Source: Prorocentrum cordatum (taxonomy: Eukaryota > Sar > Dinophyceae > Prorocentrales > Prorocentraceae). From it: a DNA stretch of 35,038 bases. The stretch is taken from NCBI GenBank assembly GCA_963575745.1, contig CAUYUJ010022510.1, forward strand, positions 87,501 to 122,538, given 5' to 3'. Position 1 is the first letter of the stretch, and each line of letters opens with the position of its first letter. Below are positions 9,785-20,391 of the stretch, one piece after another. A model generated the notes under the pieces. The model ran no database searches and had not been told where the DNA came from. It saw nothing but the letters and a program-made list of their open reading frames with translations. Position numbers and translations under genes: made by a program.

Positions 9785-9957
9785 TTTGGGTGAAGTCGGG
9801 CCTGTCCCCCTACAGGGGGGATTTGCGACGAAACATAACAACTACTCCAAAAATGCTCCAAAATGGTCATGAAATCCTCAGAAAATAGTACCCGGAGTAT
9901 TCTTGGACTATTTTTGAGTATTCCTCCTGTAGAGGGACAGGCCCGAGTTAACCCAAA
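9785..9957. mobile_element. MITE-like element, family M copy 2
   Basis: The best preserved copy. Outer TTTGGGT / ACCCAAA and inner GTCGGGCCTGTCCCCCTACA with its complement give a terminal inverted repeat of about 35 bp. The interior is about 100 bp and A/T-rich, and shares GACGAAACAT with copy 1. It has no coding capacity. Confidence 0.8.
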
Positions 9958-10079
9958 TGGGGGGTGCAGCACAGGGCCCACGAGCCCCTCGAGGGCCCCT
10001 GTTGGGCCCCTGCTGGCTCCCAAAGGGGCCCCAGAGGGTCCTTTTGGGGGCCCTTATCTTCACCCCCCATGTGGGTCCG

Positions 10080-10219
10080 AGGAGGAGGAGGAGGAGGAGG
10101 AGGAGGAGGAGGAGGAGGAGGAGGAATAGGAGGAGGAAGAGGAGGCGGAGGAGGAATAGGAGGAGGAGGAGGAGTAGGAGGAGGAGGAGGAGGAGGAGGA
10201 GGAGGAGGAGGAGGAGGAG
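10080..10219. repeat. (GGA)n array, purines on + strand
   Basis: About 140 bp of GGA with a few GGAATA, GGAAGA and GGC variants. Confidence 0.95.
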
Positions 10220-10715
10220 AGGGAGAACCACCCGCCCGATAAGTGGGAACGTCGGGGACCGACCGTCCCGGTGTTCCTATAGGCCTACCACGAAATGTTC
10301 TGAGAACACCACGAATACTCTTATGGCAAAACCAGTGTGCTTAGAACATGAGACCGATGTATACAATCAAGACGTATTTGTATTTCTGAGAGCTGCCGGG
10401 CCTTGGAGGATGTACGGGGCGCCACGGGGCAACAAAAGCGCTCTGGAATGCTCTGGGAGCGTTCCAGAAAGCTCAAGACCTGTCTGTCCTTTAACTGACG
10501 GCTTGGTGGAACAGACGCGTAACAGTCGATTTTGACTAGTAGGTCGAACCTGCCAAGTCATAGGGTACCCTTGTCCTGCGTATCGCGTCATATTTCCTGT
10601 GCAAGTCCTGGGTGGCCCTCGGAAAGGCCACCTATCATCTGGCGTGTCCTCTCCAGTCAGCTTCGACTGTAGCCGCTTCAGTCGAAAAGGGAAACGCTGC
10701 CCCAACATACCCTCT
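10220..10715. other. Gene-free stretch
   Basis: No gene or clear repeat seen; a short imperfect inverted repeat GGAATGCTCTGGGAGCGTTCC-like lies near 10446-10466. Confidence 0.5.
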
Positions 10716-10849
10716 CGGAGGTCCGCGCAGATTTTGTCTTGGATCGGCGCAGGACCCCCCTCCCCGGCGCGCGGAGCGCGCCAGGGGCGGCGTCAGCGGC
10801 GCCGCCAGGGGGTCCAGCACAGAACCGAAAAATTCGCGCGGACCTCCGA
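10716..10849. repeat. GC-rich fold-back element F4 (no array)
   Basis: Left GGAGGTCCGCGCAGATTTT pairs with right AAATTCGCGCGGACCTCC. Inside is a perfect 7-bp core hairpin GGCGCGC-GGA-GCGCGCC and GGCGGCGTCAGCGGCGCCGCC. Confidence 0.75.
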
Positions 10850-10910
10850 CCGTGCATGCTCATGTGGTGGGCTAGTTTTCCACCGCCGCTACAAGTAGGA
10901 GGGGGAGGGG

Positions 10911-10967
10911 GTCCTCCTCCTCCTCCTCCTCCTCCTCCTCCTCCTCCTCCTCCTCCTCCTCCTCCTC
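10911..10967. repeat. (TCC)n array
   Basis: Pyrimidines on the + strand. A short GGT array (about 10996-11019) follows. Confidence 0.95.
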
Positions 10968-11150
10968 GTCTTCCACCTCCTTCCCACCCCAACTCATGGT
11001 GGTGGTGGTGGTGGTGGTAGAAAACAGGCCCATCATCATGCAGCTGTCTCGCCACCGAAACAACCACATCAACATGATCGTTGCAACCGACGGCGGCGCC
11101 GCTGGGGGGAGATGTGAGTAGAGGAACAAAAAATGACGCGAACATGAAAA

Positions 11151-11287
11151 CACTGAGGTCCGCGCGGATTCCTGGGATCCGCGCTGGACCCCCTCCCTAG
11201 CGCGCGGAGCGCGCCCGGGGGCGGCGCGGGAGGCGCCGCCAGGGGGGCCCAGCGCGGATCCGAGAAATCCGCGCGGACCTCCGTGTT
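11151..11287. repeat. GC-rich fold-back element F5, best preserved
   Basis: Left CACTGAGGTCCGCGCGGATT and CTGGGATCCGCGCTGG pair, over about 40 bp, with the right arm CCAGCGCGGATCCGAG and AATCCGCGCGGACCTCCGTG. The core AGCGCGCGGAGCGCGCC and an inner GGCGGCGCGGGAGGCGCCGCC lie between the arms, so the transcript would fold as nested hairpins. Confidence 0.8.
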
Positions 11288-11548
11288 TTCGTGCTTGTGC
11301 CATGCTTCGCCCCCCTCGAATATGGAGCGAGATCGCGAGAGGGGATCGAAGCGAATGAATGTGTTCATGTTTTGGACCGGGGGGGGGAGGGCAGGCCCGG
11401 GCCTCCTCGGCCGGCGGCGGGGGCCTCTCCGAGGGCCCCTGGCCCTCCGGGGAGCCGCCCGTGCCCTCGGAGCACGGCTCGAGAGAGAGCGCTCCTCGGA
11501 GGGCCGGAGGCCTGCTGTGACTCACCAAGCAGGGGCCCCCAATCGTAG

Positions 11549-11686
11549 GCCGGGCCCGTCCCCCTACAGGGGGATCTTGGGCGAAGAATCATAAAAATAC
11601 CCAACAGTACTCCCGAGTGGCCAAAAGTCCTCGTACTACTCTTTGGCTAGTTTTGACTATTCCCCCTGTAAGGGGACAGGCCCGAC
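11549..11686. mobile_element. MITE-like element, family M copy 3
   Basis: 138 bp. Left arm GCCGGGCCCGTCCCCCTACA; right arm on the other strand GTCGGGCCTGTCCCCTTACA. Short A/T-rich interior as in the other two copies. Confidence 0.75.
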
Positions 11687-12262
11687 TTGACCCTAATCCT
11701 TTGGGAGGGGACCTCGGTCAGGAGGGCCAGGAACATCAGGGATGCAGGGGGTCTGTTCTGCAGACGTCTCGGACCAAACCGCCCAAATGCATGTACCCCT
11801 AACGCGAAGACGAGGACCTCGGTGAGGCCACTTCTTCACTGCGTTGGTAAGGTTGGGGGCTCTTCTATTCTCCATGATTCTGAGCCTCCTGGGAAGGCCC
11901 GCCCCCTCTCACTTCCCTGCGGGCGCGCCGCCCACCGAAGGCTGCCGACGTCGGCCGACGTCGTGCTGGCTTCAAAGCGTGGCTCCACAGGAGGTCTGGG
12001 CCGAGTCCCGAGAACCGACGAGCCGGCTCTTCGCGGTCCTGGGGCCCGGTGTGGGGTATCGCTCGACCGATCCCTATCCCCACGTAGAGGGCAGAAACTC
12101 CACCCCCATGATGATCACCCCGACACGCGAATATGTTTGGTGAACGCACCCACAGACAAAAAAAACGAATAGGGCAAGGCTTCTTAGTAGACGCCCAGGG
12201 CTGTTTAGTACACGTAAATTGTCGGGTCTGGGTGGCTTTTCCTCCCTTGACCACGAGCGTGG
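11687..12262. other. Gene-free stretch
   Basis: I see no gene, repeat or structure that I can support. Confidence 0.5.
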
Positions 12263-12430
12263 CCTCCTCCTCCTCCTCCTCCTCCTCCTCCTCCTCCTCC
12301 TCCTCCTCCTCCTCCTCCTCCTCCTCCTCCTCCTCCCTCCGCCGCCCGCCCCAGGTCCCGAGCTTGTGGCAGGGTCATCAGCTCGTCGTTGTCGTTGTCG
12401 TTGTCGTCGTGGTCGTTGTCGTCGTCCTTC
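12263..12430. repeat. (TCC)n array followed by (GTCGTT)n
   Basis: TCC units at 12263-12338, then GTCGTT/GTCGTC units at about 12383-12430. Confidence 0.9.
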
Positions 12431-12717
12431 TGGGTCGGCGGCACCAGCCGTAAGGCCTTCACCGTGTCGTTGAACCGATCCCTACCCCCTCGGGCGTGGC
12501 CTGTGCACCACTGGACGGTTTGACCCCCTGGATGGGAATTCGCTTTGTAGTGCCCCTGCATCGCTGCCACGCTGGAGCAGATTGCCCCGCTCGCCGCAGA
12601 CGGAAAAAATGTTCCCTTCGGGGTTCGAGGGGTAGATCCCCATCAGGGGTGATGAGATGGTGAGGATCGGGATGGTGATGGGGATGGGGATAGGGGTCGG
12701 TGAAAGAACACAAAGGT

Positions 12718-12768
12718 GAGGGCCCCCAAAGGCCGAGAAGTCCTCAAAAGCCAGCCGTAATGATTTGT
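12718..12768 (+). repeat. Dispersed repeat family D, partial copy 4
   Basis: GGGCCCCCAAAGGCCGAGAA and AAAAGCC match the right half of copy 2 only. Confidence 0.4.
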
Positions 12769-12771
12769 TCA

Positions 12772-12840
12772 CGCCTCCTCCTCCTCCGCCCTCCTCCTCC
12801 TCCTCCTCCTCCTCCTCCTCCTCCTCCTCCTCCTCCGCCC
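12772..12840. repeat. (TCC)n array next to a TCCGCGCGGA palindrome
   Basis: TCC units end near 12840; ATCCTCCGCGCGGATGTC follows at about 12848-12865, the same 10-bp palindrome that ends the fold-back elements. Confidence 0.85.
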
Positions 12841-12961
12841 TCCTCATCCTCCGCGCGGATGTCAGCTCTCGTGACATGACCCGGACCTCCAGCGGCCGAT
12901 CGGAACGAGCTGGGCACCTCTGGAACGCTCTGGCCGAGGCGCCGCTGCTGGAGAGCATTCG

Positions 12962-13133
12962 TCGGCGGTGGACAAACCTCCCTTTAGTAAACCTCCCCTT
13001 AATGACAACGGCCTGGGACCGAAACCGACGGACCTGGACCCGCCAAAATGACGGCCGCGACGCCCTCTCGCGAACCGAAAACGGCCAATTCCTTAATCGA
13101 CGTGTCAGGGTAGGAGGTCTATCAATCTCCGAA
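12962..13133 (+). repeat. Dispersed repeat family T, copy 2
   Basis: Same orientation as copy 1, 4.7 kb away, a few substitutions and a small length difference. The DNA from 13134 to 13560 shows no supported gene. Confidence 0.85.
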
Positions 13134-13561
13134 TTCGGGGGCGCGCAGACATGGACTAGCGATCCACGGACTTGGCGCGCGGTCGCCAAATCCATGGATC
13201 GGGGAAGGCGCCCTCCCCAAAAAGGCGGCCGGTGCCGCTTCGCTCGGCAGCGGAAATCCGCGATCTCCCATGGAAACGGGACCCGTCGCTAATCCACGCC
13301 CCCTTGATCCATGTTTGCGGTCGTCGGAAGCGCCCCAGGGGTCTGGAAGACTGCCAGAGGCCTGCGCCAGATCTGCGGCGCAGGTTTCTGGACATCCGCG
13401 CTGACATCCCGAGAGGTCAGAGGTGCCATGGCTTGTCCCGACGCGCGGGGAACAGAAAGATGCCGACGTCGCGCTGCTCTCTGCACCTCTCCAGGGGTGC
13501 GTTCTGCCCCGGATGTCGCGGCGGATCCAGCCGTGGCGACGAGGAAGGGCGCTCCGCCCTG

Positions 13562-13770
13562 ATTTCTGGAATCCGCGCTGGACCCCCCCTGGACCCTGGA
13601 TCCGCGCTGGACCCCCCCGCGAGGGGGGGTCCAGCGCGGATCCAAGAAATCCAGCGCCTAGCGCCAAAAGTTTATGTTTATGCCGCTCGCTCTTAGGGGG
13701 GTCCAGCGCGGATCCAGAAATCCAGCGCCTAGCGCCAAAAGTTTTATGCTCATGCCGCTCGTTCTTCTTC
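13562..13770. repeat. 48-bp perfect hairpin with duplicated flank
   Basis: TGGATCCGCGCTGGA plus seven C (13597-13618) pairs perfectly with seven G plus TCCAGCGCGGATCCA (13623-13644) over a GCGA loop. The left arm also occurs directly upstream (13570-13588). The right arm plus AGCGCCTAGCGCCAAAAG and GCCGCTCG is repeated in tandem at about 13694-13770. The GGATCCGCGCTGG word is shared with fold-back element F5. Confidence 0.85.
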
Positions 13771-13875
13771 TTCGAGGGATGAACGGTGCAGCGGCATCCT
13801 TTTGTCGAAGAAGAAGGAAGAGCGGCATCTTTTCGCCCTCTGTGCAGCGCCATCTTCCTGCCGTTGCGTGCACCG

Positions 13876-14046
13876 CTTCTTTGAAGGGGCCCCAGGACAC
13901 ACAAATAAATACACACAAATAGACATATTCCTTATATATTCCCATATTTTCTGGGTTTCTGTCTTCCCCCCCATTTCCCATATTTTCCCATATTTTCTTG
14001 GGAATCGACGATTAATTGTGTCTGTGTGTTTCTTTCCCTCCTGATT
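13876..14046 (+). repeat. Direct repeat flanking the CA array, copy 1
   Basis: Starts TTGAAGGGGCCCCAGGA and contains ACACACAAATAAA, CCCATATTTTC, GGAATCGACGATT and TGTGTCTGTGTG; repeated downstream with the CA part expanded. Confidence 0.8.
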
Positions 14047-14193
14047 CTTCTTTATGCCGCTCTTTATGCCGTAGCGCAATGGTGCAGCGGCATCGCTTCG
14101 CCCTCTGGGAGGCGGGCCCCTGCTCTCGCGGGAAGGGAAGCGGGCTTGTAAGGGAAACGGGCCCTGGACCCCAGGGCCTCCCCCCAGGACCAA

Positions 14194-14528
<335 letters not shown>

Positions 14529-15155
14529 ACATGCACACCATGGTGATGAACCCGATCACCAGTAGCATTATGTAGCTGTTTGTTTACATACGTTGCATGT
14601 GATGCCCGGCGCCTTGGCGTCCTATCTGCATTGTCCTCCTCCCCCCCTCCTCCTGCCGCGCACGTTGTGATTTTTGCGACCGCCGTCGTACCGCCGCTCC
14701 CGCAAAGCGGTGAGAATAGGCTGGCCCTGTCTTCTTTTCGCCCACGCGACCCGGCGTGTGGCATGAGTGATTGAGTGACACATGCTCACCTGGAAAACGG
14801 GGGAGAAGTATACACCACACCACCCCGGCGTCGCCCCCGACCCTCAGTAGAGTCCGGGGATTGAAGCAAAATCCGCCACTGGTTATGTATACGGTTCAGC
14901 TTCCGAACATGCTCACCCTGAGCCGTCTCCTGACAGTCCCGGGGCCCGTGGAGGGACCCACGGACGGAGGCAAGAGCGGGGAGGCACCTCGGGGCCCGCT
15001 CCCCTGAGGGCCCTTCACGGCGCCTACCAGGCAGCGATCGGCACTGCACGCCCTCGCCGCCCGCGCGCTGATCGGAGCTTCCTCCCGACCCCCCCCCCGT
15101 GGCCGCGGCCTCGGCCAAGGGCGGTCCCCCCATCGTCGTAGCGAAGAAGGGCCCG
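14529..15155. other. Gene-free stretch
   Basis: No supported gene or repeat. Confidence 0.5.
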
Positions 15156-15163
15156 ACAGTAAC

Positions 15164-15200
<37 letters not shown>

Positions 15201-15345
15201 GCGACGGCGACGACGGCGACGACGAAGACGACGACAACGAAGACGACAACGAAGATGACGACGAAGATGACGACGACGGCGACGACGACGAAAACGGACA
15301 CGGTGAAGGAGGCAAAGACAAGCACGACGCCGACGACGACGCCAG
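15156..15345. repeat. (GAC)n-rich block, copy 1
   Basis: GAC/GGC/GAA triplets that would read as poly-Asp in one frame. Ends AAAGACAAGCACGACGCCGA, which recurs near 16228 as AAAGACAAGCACGACGTCAA, so the block is duplicated. Confidence 0.75.
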
Positions 15346-16150
15346 GACCGGGACAAACCAGGACACAAATACGACATCATCTACTCGGGCCCAATCTGGG
15401 CGGCCTGGACTTCCGTACGGCTGGTTCGAATCGCGATATCGCGGGCGCTGGCTTCTGACATCGCGTGCATCGCTCAACCTTGAATGATCGCGGCTCTCCG
15501 ATAGCGCAGACCGCTCGACATCGGCCGCTACTGGGCTCCTGGCGGCGTTTAGCCTTGCACGACCGCGCTGGGGTCGCCGCCGCGTCAACGCGGCGCGAAC
15601 CTGCCGTACCCGTGCCCACCGCCAAGCGCCGAGGCGCCCGGCGTTCCCCCCGCCGGCCTCTGGCACGGCCGCCCCCGAGCGCCCTCAGAGCGCCCCCCCC
15701 CCCCCCGCACCGAACGCGGAGGCACCCGTCGAGCCGCAGGCGGCGGCACGCGGTGCCGTCGACCCGCGAGGAGGCGCCAGGCTTGCTGTCCGCAGCATGC
15801 ATCGTCCGCACACCACCATCACCAGCACGCCTGGCCAAGGCCGGAAGGGCATGCGCTCCATCTATCCCGGCGATCCGGGGTGGCCCTGGCCAGGCATGGT
15901 GGTGATCTGTAGGTCCCCCTCGTACGCATACGGCAGCGCAGCCGTTCGTCCTCGGATCACGCGCGACCCGGCAGCAGGCATCGCGCTGAAGCCTACAGCG
16001 CGTGGGCTGCCAATGGTCAACTGTTGCAGGCCAGCTTCAGCGCCGCTGTTGGAGCTCAGCCCCTTCGTCGCTCCCCGCAGGCGTGACTCCAGCCCCACCT
16101 CGGCTTTGCACGCGGGCACTGGGTGCACGAGGGAGGCTGGCGACACGACG
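15346..16150. other. Gene-free stretch
   Basis: Open frames exist but none shows a recognisable domain. A GGTTCGAATC word at 15423-15432 resembles a tRNA B box but no A box or cloverleaf accompanies it. Confidence 0.45.
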
Positions 16151-16600
16151 AAGATGAAAGTTACGACGACGACGGCGACGACGACGACAACGACGACCAC
16201 GACGGCGACGACGACGGTCACGACGACAAAGAGAAAGACAAGCACGACGTCAACGACGACGCCACCGCTACTGGGAAGCCGAAGCCAAAGACTAAGACGA
16301 GGTTGAAAAGGAGGGAGGAAAGAATGATGAGGATGAGGATGAGGATGAGGATGAGGATGAGGATGATGAGGAGGAGGAGGAGGAGGAGGAGGAGGAAGAG
16401 GACGACGACGAAGCAGAGGCCGTCGCCGCCGACCGACGCCGTCGCAGGCCGACGCAGGCCGACGCCGACGACGCCGCCGACGCCGACGGCGGCGGCGACG
16501 GCGCCGCCGGGGCGCTGCCGCGGCTGTGGCGTCGGCCGGCGGCGGGCGCGGCGCCGCCCCGCCTCGTAGGCGCCGGTGTAGCGCAGCACTTTCAGGGGGC
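16151..16600. repeat. (GAC)n block copy 2, then GAT, GGA and GCC mosaics
   Basis: GAC/GGC triplets to about 16262, GATGAG hexamers at about 16325-16370, GGA at 16370-16397, then GCC/GAC-rich DNA to 16600. Confidence 0.75.
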
Positions 16601-16735
16601 AGGTGGCGCCCTGCCCCGCGGCGCCCGCAGTGGGATGCCGGGCACACTGGCCGCGGCCGCAACGTCGGCGACGTCGCAGTTCTTGGCTGCGTCTTCGCCG
16701 TCGCCGTCAACCACTCCAACGATCAATGGACGCGG

Positions 16736-17400
16736 CGTCCTTCCGTCCTCCGTCCTCCTCCGACCTCCTCCGTCCTCCTCCGTCCTCCGTCCGTCGTCTT
16801 CCGTCCTCCGTCCTCCCTCCTCCGTCCTCGTCCGTCCACCTCCGTCCTCCCGTCCTCCTTTCCGTCCTCCCCTCCTCCTCCTCCTCGTCCTCCTCCTCCT
16901 CCTCCTACTCCTCCTACTCCTCCGTCCTCCTCCGTCCTCCTCCGTCCTCCGTCTTCCCTTCTCCTCCTCCTCCTCCTCCGTCCTCTGTCCTCCTCCTCCT
17001 CCTCCTCCGTCCTCGTCCTCTGACCTCCTCTGTCCTCCTCCGTCCTCCTCCTTCCTCCTTCGTCCTCCTCCGTCCTCCTCCGTCCTCCTCCGTCCTCCTG
17101 CGTCCTCCTGCGTCCTCCTGCGTCATCCTCCGTCCTCCTCCGTCCTCCTGCGTCCTCCTGCGTCCTCCTCCGTCCTCCTCCGTCCTGCTGCGTCCTTCTG
17201 CGTCCTCCTCCGTCCTCCTCCGTCCTCCTGCGTCATCCCTGTCCTCCTCCGTCCTCCTCCCTCTTCCGTCCTCCCTCCCTCCTCCCTCCTCGTTCCTCCT
17301 CCTCCCTCCTCCTCCCTCCCTCCCTCCCGCCCGTCCGCCCGCCCGCCCGCTCGCCCTCCTCCCTCCTCCGTCCTCCCCCATCCAGCCGCCGTCCCAGCTC
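16736..17400. repeat. Polypyrimidine block with an exact 10-bp period
   Basis: Built from CGTCCTC, CGTCCTCCTC and TCC units. From 17041 to 17240 it is an array of 20 decamers CGTCCTCCTC or CGTCCTCCTG with rare variants. The opposite strand reads as a 10-residue repeat (EEDGGGRRRT), a consequence of 3 x 10 bp. I do not call it a gene. Confidence 0.9.
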
Positions 17401-17640
17401 GAGGCGTTGGGGAGCGGGCCCCGAGTCCGCGCGCCTCCTCGGGACTGGCGGCCATACGCGCCGCCCCGCGATCGGCCCTGGGCAGGCCGTGCCTGGGCGC
17501 GCCAGCGCGCGCCACGGCGCCCCGCGGGCGCCGCAAGGCAGAATCGGCCTGGCATCGCCGTGCCAGAGAAAAGGCGATCAGCAGCACGATCTCTCTCACG
17601 CGTCGCCGCGCGGCGCCTGCTCGCAGCGCGCCACCGCAGC
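17401..17640 (+). other. Possible 5' leader of element 1
   Basis: GC-rich DNA between the polypyrimidine block and the ORF1 ATG. No spliced leader is present here, unlike element 2, so the 5' end of element 1 is undefined. Confidence 0.35.
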
Positions 17641-18985
17641 ATGGCGCCACCTTGGGCCCGCTCCCAGTCTTTGTGGTGCTGTTCGCGTTGTGGTGCAGAG
17701 CAGTTGGCTTCTTCGGCGTGGTGTCTCAAATGCTACCCTGCCAAGAAGGACAAGGAAAAAACCGCCCAGGCGCAGAAGTGGGCGCTCGGTCTCCAGGGGT
17801 CCCGAACGCACCCAGTCGGAACGCCCAGAACCAGAGTCCGCGTCAGCCTCGGCCCACTCGGCAGCAGCTGCCCAGGCCCTCCCAGCTGGCGTCGCGACGC
17901 TCCAGGAGGCTCAGGCGCACAGGGTCTGGGTCGAGCCACCGACGAGCGCAGCCGAGCTCGAGACTCATCGAGCACATATCAAAGACGCCATCCAAACCGC
18001 CGAGAAGCAGATCAAGGCGCAGGCGGCGATGGGCCCGGACCAAGTCATTTTGTCAGCGGCCAATCACGAGCATCGCATCCTGCAGTTCATGCACGTTTAC
18101 GCCTACCCGCCCAAGGAGCGGGTCAGCAACCAGCAGAGTTACATCACCAGGGCCACCAAGCGCCTCGAGGAAGCGCAGCAGTGCGAGCGCGACGCGGAGA
18201 TCGCGCTGGAGACGGCCCAGAAGGCGAGGGGGGCCATAGCCACAGACCCCGCCCAGGCGCAGGAGGCTCTCGCGTCTTTCGAGGCCCTTGCTCGAGAGGC
18301 CGAGGAGAAAGAGGGCGCGGCCAAGGACCTGGAGAAGTCTGTCTCATTCTCCTTCGAGACGGTCGACGGCACTGCTACGCCGCCCTTCATGACGCCTTCG
18401 TTCCCGAGCCCGTTCGAGTCTCAGCAGCAGCAGGGTGCCCCGCCGCAGCTCTTGGCCCAGTTGCAGGCCAAGCAAATGCAGTTGCAGCAAGGTTGGATGG
18501 CCCTGGCTGCCAGCATGTCTACGATTCAGTCGGCCTTGCAGATAACGACTACGTCTACATACTCTCTTGCTGTTCCAGGCGCGGATCCGATGGCACCCGC
18601 AGGGGCGGCGCCCGCAGGCGCGGCTTTAGCGGCGGCACCTGCAGCAGCAGCCTCGGCAGCCCCAGCAGCAGCAGCAGTTCAGCAGGATACGAGCAATCTC
18701 CAGCACGTCGGGAAGGAGGGGCGCAAGTCGACGCCCTCAGCTGGCGCGTGCAGGCTCGAGGTAGCCGCCTCCGCGCCAGGCCGGCAGAAGCTCCTCGCCC
18801 GTGGGGCGGCGATCATTGCAGGGGGCGCCGCCATGCCAGCGGACAAAACCTTCTGTCTGCCTTCAGCCGCCGACGGGGCGTTGGCGGCGGCCGCGGACAG
18901 CGAGCAGGCGGAGACGGCCATGGAAGACGACGACCGCCCGCAGCGGCCCGTCACCATCAGCGGCGAGAACGGGCAGGATTTCTGA
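17641..18985 (+). pseudogene. Element 1 ORF1: zinc finger plus coiled-coil RNA-binding-type protein
   Basis: Likely the nucleic-acid-binding ORF1 product. It opens MAPPWARSQ and has CCSRCGAE...WCLKC, a C-x2-C-x10-C-x2-C finger with the W-x-C start seen in RanBP2-type fingers. This part is in frame 1 to about 17800. The rest continues in frame 2 after a frameshift, from ESASASAH to the stop at 18985. The middle (18130-18345) is a long charged coiled coil (KRLEEAQQCERDAEIALETA). Then come Gln-rich and Ala/Pro-rich stretches and an acidic tail (MEDDDRPQRP). The start is chosen because element 2 ORF1 also begins MAPP just before its finger. The role is inferred from position and finger. Confidence 0.7.
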
Positions 18986-19020
18986 GACCCCGACGCGCCG
19001 CTCAGCTAAGGGAGAGCTGA

Positions 19021-20391
19021 GGCGAGGCTCGGGGGAAATCTCTCCCCACCGGTCAGGTGAGCACCGGCGACGTATCGGGGGTCCCCGCACGCCCGACCAG
19101 AGGATGCCAGTTCAGTCCTCTGCCAGACACTGCCCCCCTCTGCTCCATCCTATATCAGTCCTGGAGTAGACCTCTCAACGCAAGGTTCTGGGGGCTAGCT
19201 AAGCATTGGCACTCAGCCACGCTGCAGCACATGCCCTGGCTTTACGCGATCGAGGACCTCAGCGAGGTCAACAGCGTACATGCTTACACAGATGGTTCTG
19301 GGGGCAGCAAAGAAGGGGGACCTACTTGGGCCTTCGCTGTTCTCGCTGGGGACCCCATGGGACGTCGAGCTCTCTTGGGATTCGAAGGAGGGACTCTTGA
19401 AGGCGACCACCCAGCTCACCTACTGGCTTTAGCCACGGAGTTACAAGGTGCCCAGTGGGCGCTTGCCTGGTTCCTGCAGCCCCCCTACGCCAGCCTCACC
19501 CACGAGGTGGACCTGACGCTCTTCTGTGATTGCTCTGAAGTTCTTAGAGTTGCCCGAGGAGGAGCCCTTGGCCAGTCTGTTCGACGGCTTCGGTCTGAAC
19601 TAGACAGTCTAGCTAAGGTCGTGCAGTATTTCGCCCGCTCTACCTCTCGGGCTCACGTTGCAGGTCACTGTGGGGACCCATGGAACGAGGCCGCTGATAC
19701 GATTTGTACTTTGGTTTTCATGACTAAACGCGACTTGCCCGTCCCGGACAGCACATGGAGAGCATGCCTCGACGATGGCGCCCAGTTGAGCCGGCTGTGG
19801 CTTCGATTCGAGTCCCGCCAGGTTCAATCGCAGCACCCTGCCCCTGGAGCTGAGCTGCCGCAGTTTCTGGAAACCTCTCAGGAGAGGGCGCCCGCCTTGT
19901 TGAAGTTGCTCCGCTTCGCCGCAAAGGACGCGAAGCCAGCAGATGGCGATGCCCCGTCTCAATCCACATCGCTATCAGTGGCCGCCGCCAACGTCCTCTC
20001 GCTGAACCTCCACAAGGCCCGTATAGCCAAGAAGTTCAAACCGGTTGGGCTCTGTATGTCTGGGAGATTTCGACATCTTGGCACTGTCTTTGGGAGGCAA
20101 GGCTTTTTTCTTGGTGGGGGCGGCGGGGCCCGATTTCCACGTGCAGGGACCTCGCGAGTTGCCCCTGATCACGTTGTACACGCTCAGTGTGATGATCAGG
20201 GAAAGTTTGGATGTTCTCTTTGGGTGCACACGGGTATCGAGGTCATGTCAGGTGTACTGTGTCAGCCTAAGCATGTACGAGTTCTTGCAGCACAGCCTCG
20301 ATATCTGTTCGCGGCCGTGCGGGTGGAGTATTTCGCCGTTGACACTCTTGTTGCGCATGCGCCGCGCAGTAAGGCACATCCTGATGTTTAA
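19021..20391 (+). pseudogene. Element 1 ORF2 N-part: RNase H fused to AP-like endonuclease
   Basis: One open frame carries both domains. RNase H, which degrades RNA in RNA-DNA hybrids, shows its four acidic sites: AYTDGSGG (Asp at 19291), ATELQGAQW (Glu 19438), LFCDCSE (Asp 19528) and NEAADTI (Asp 19696). A linker follows, then the endonuclease start VAAANVLSL (Asn 19990), which would nick target DNA. The usual VQEAR-type site reads GGGAR here, so the catalytic Glu is lost. The frame ends at TAA 20389-20391, where a shift moves the domain to the next frame. No ATG is obvious after the ORF1 stop. Confidence 0.8.

Noticed and set aside
15423-15440. tRNA-like B box GGTTCGAATC
   Set aside because: No A box at the right distance and no cloverleaf can be drawn.
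16914-17729. Minus-strand protein with EEDGGGRRRT repeats
   Set aside because: A by-product of the 10-bp DNA period; no start or domain supports it.
16603-19020. 805-codon + strand frame
   Set aside because: Mostly the polypyrimidine block and a shadow of ORF1; only the zinc-finger segment from 17641 is real.
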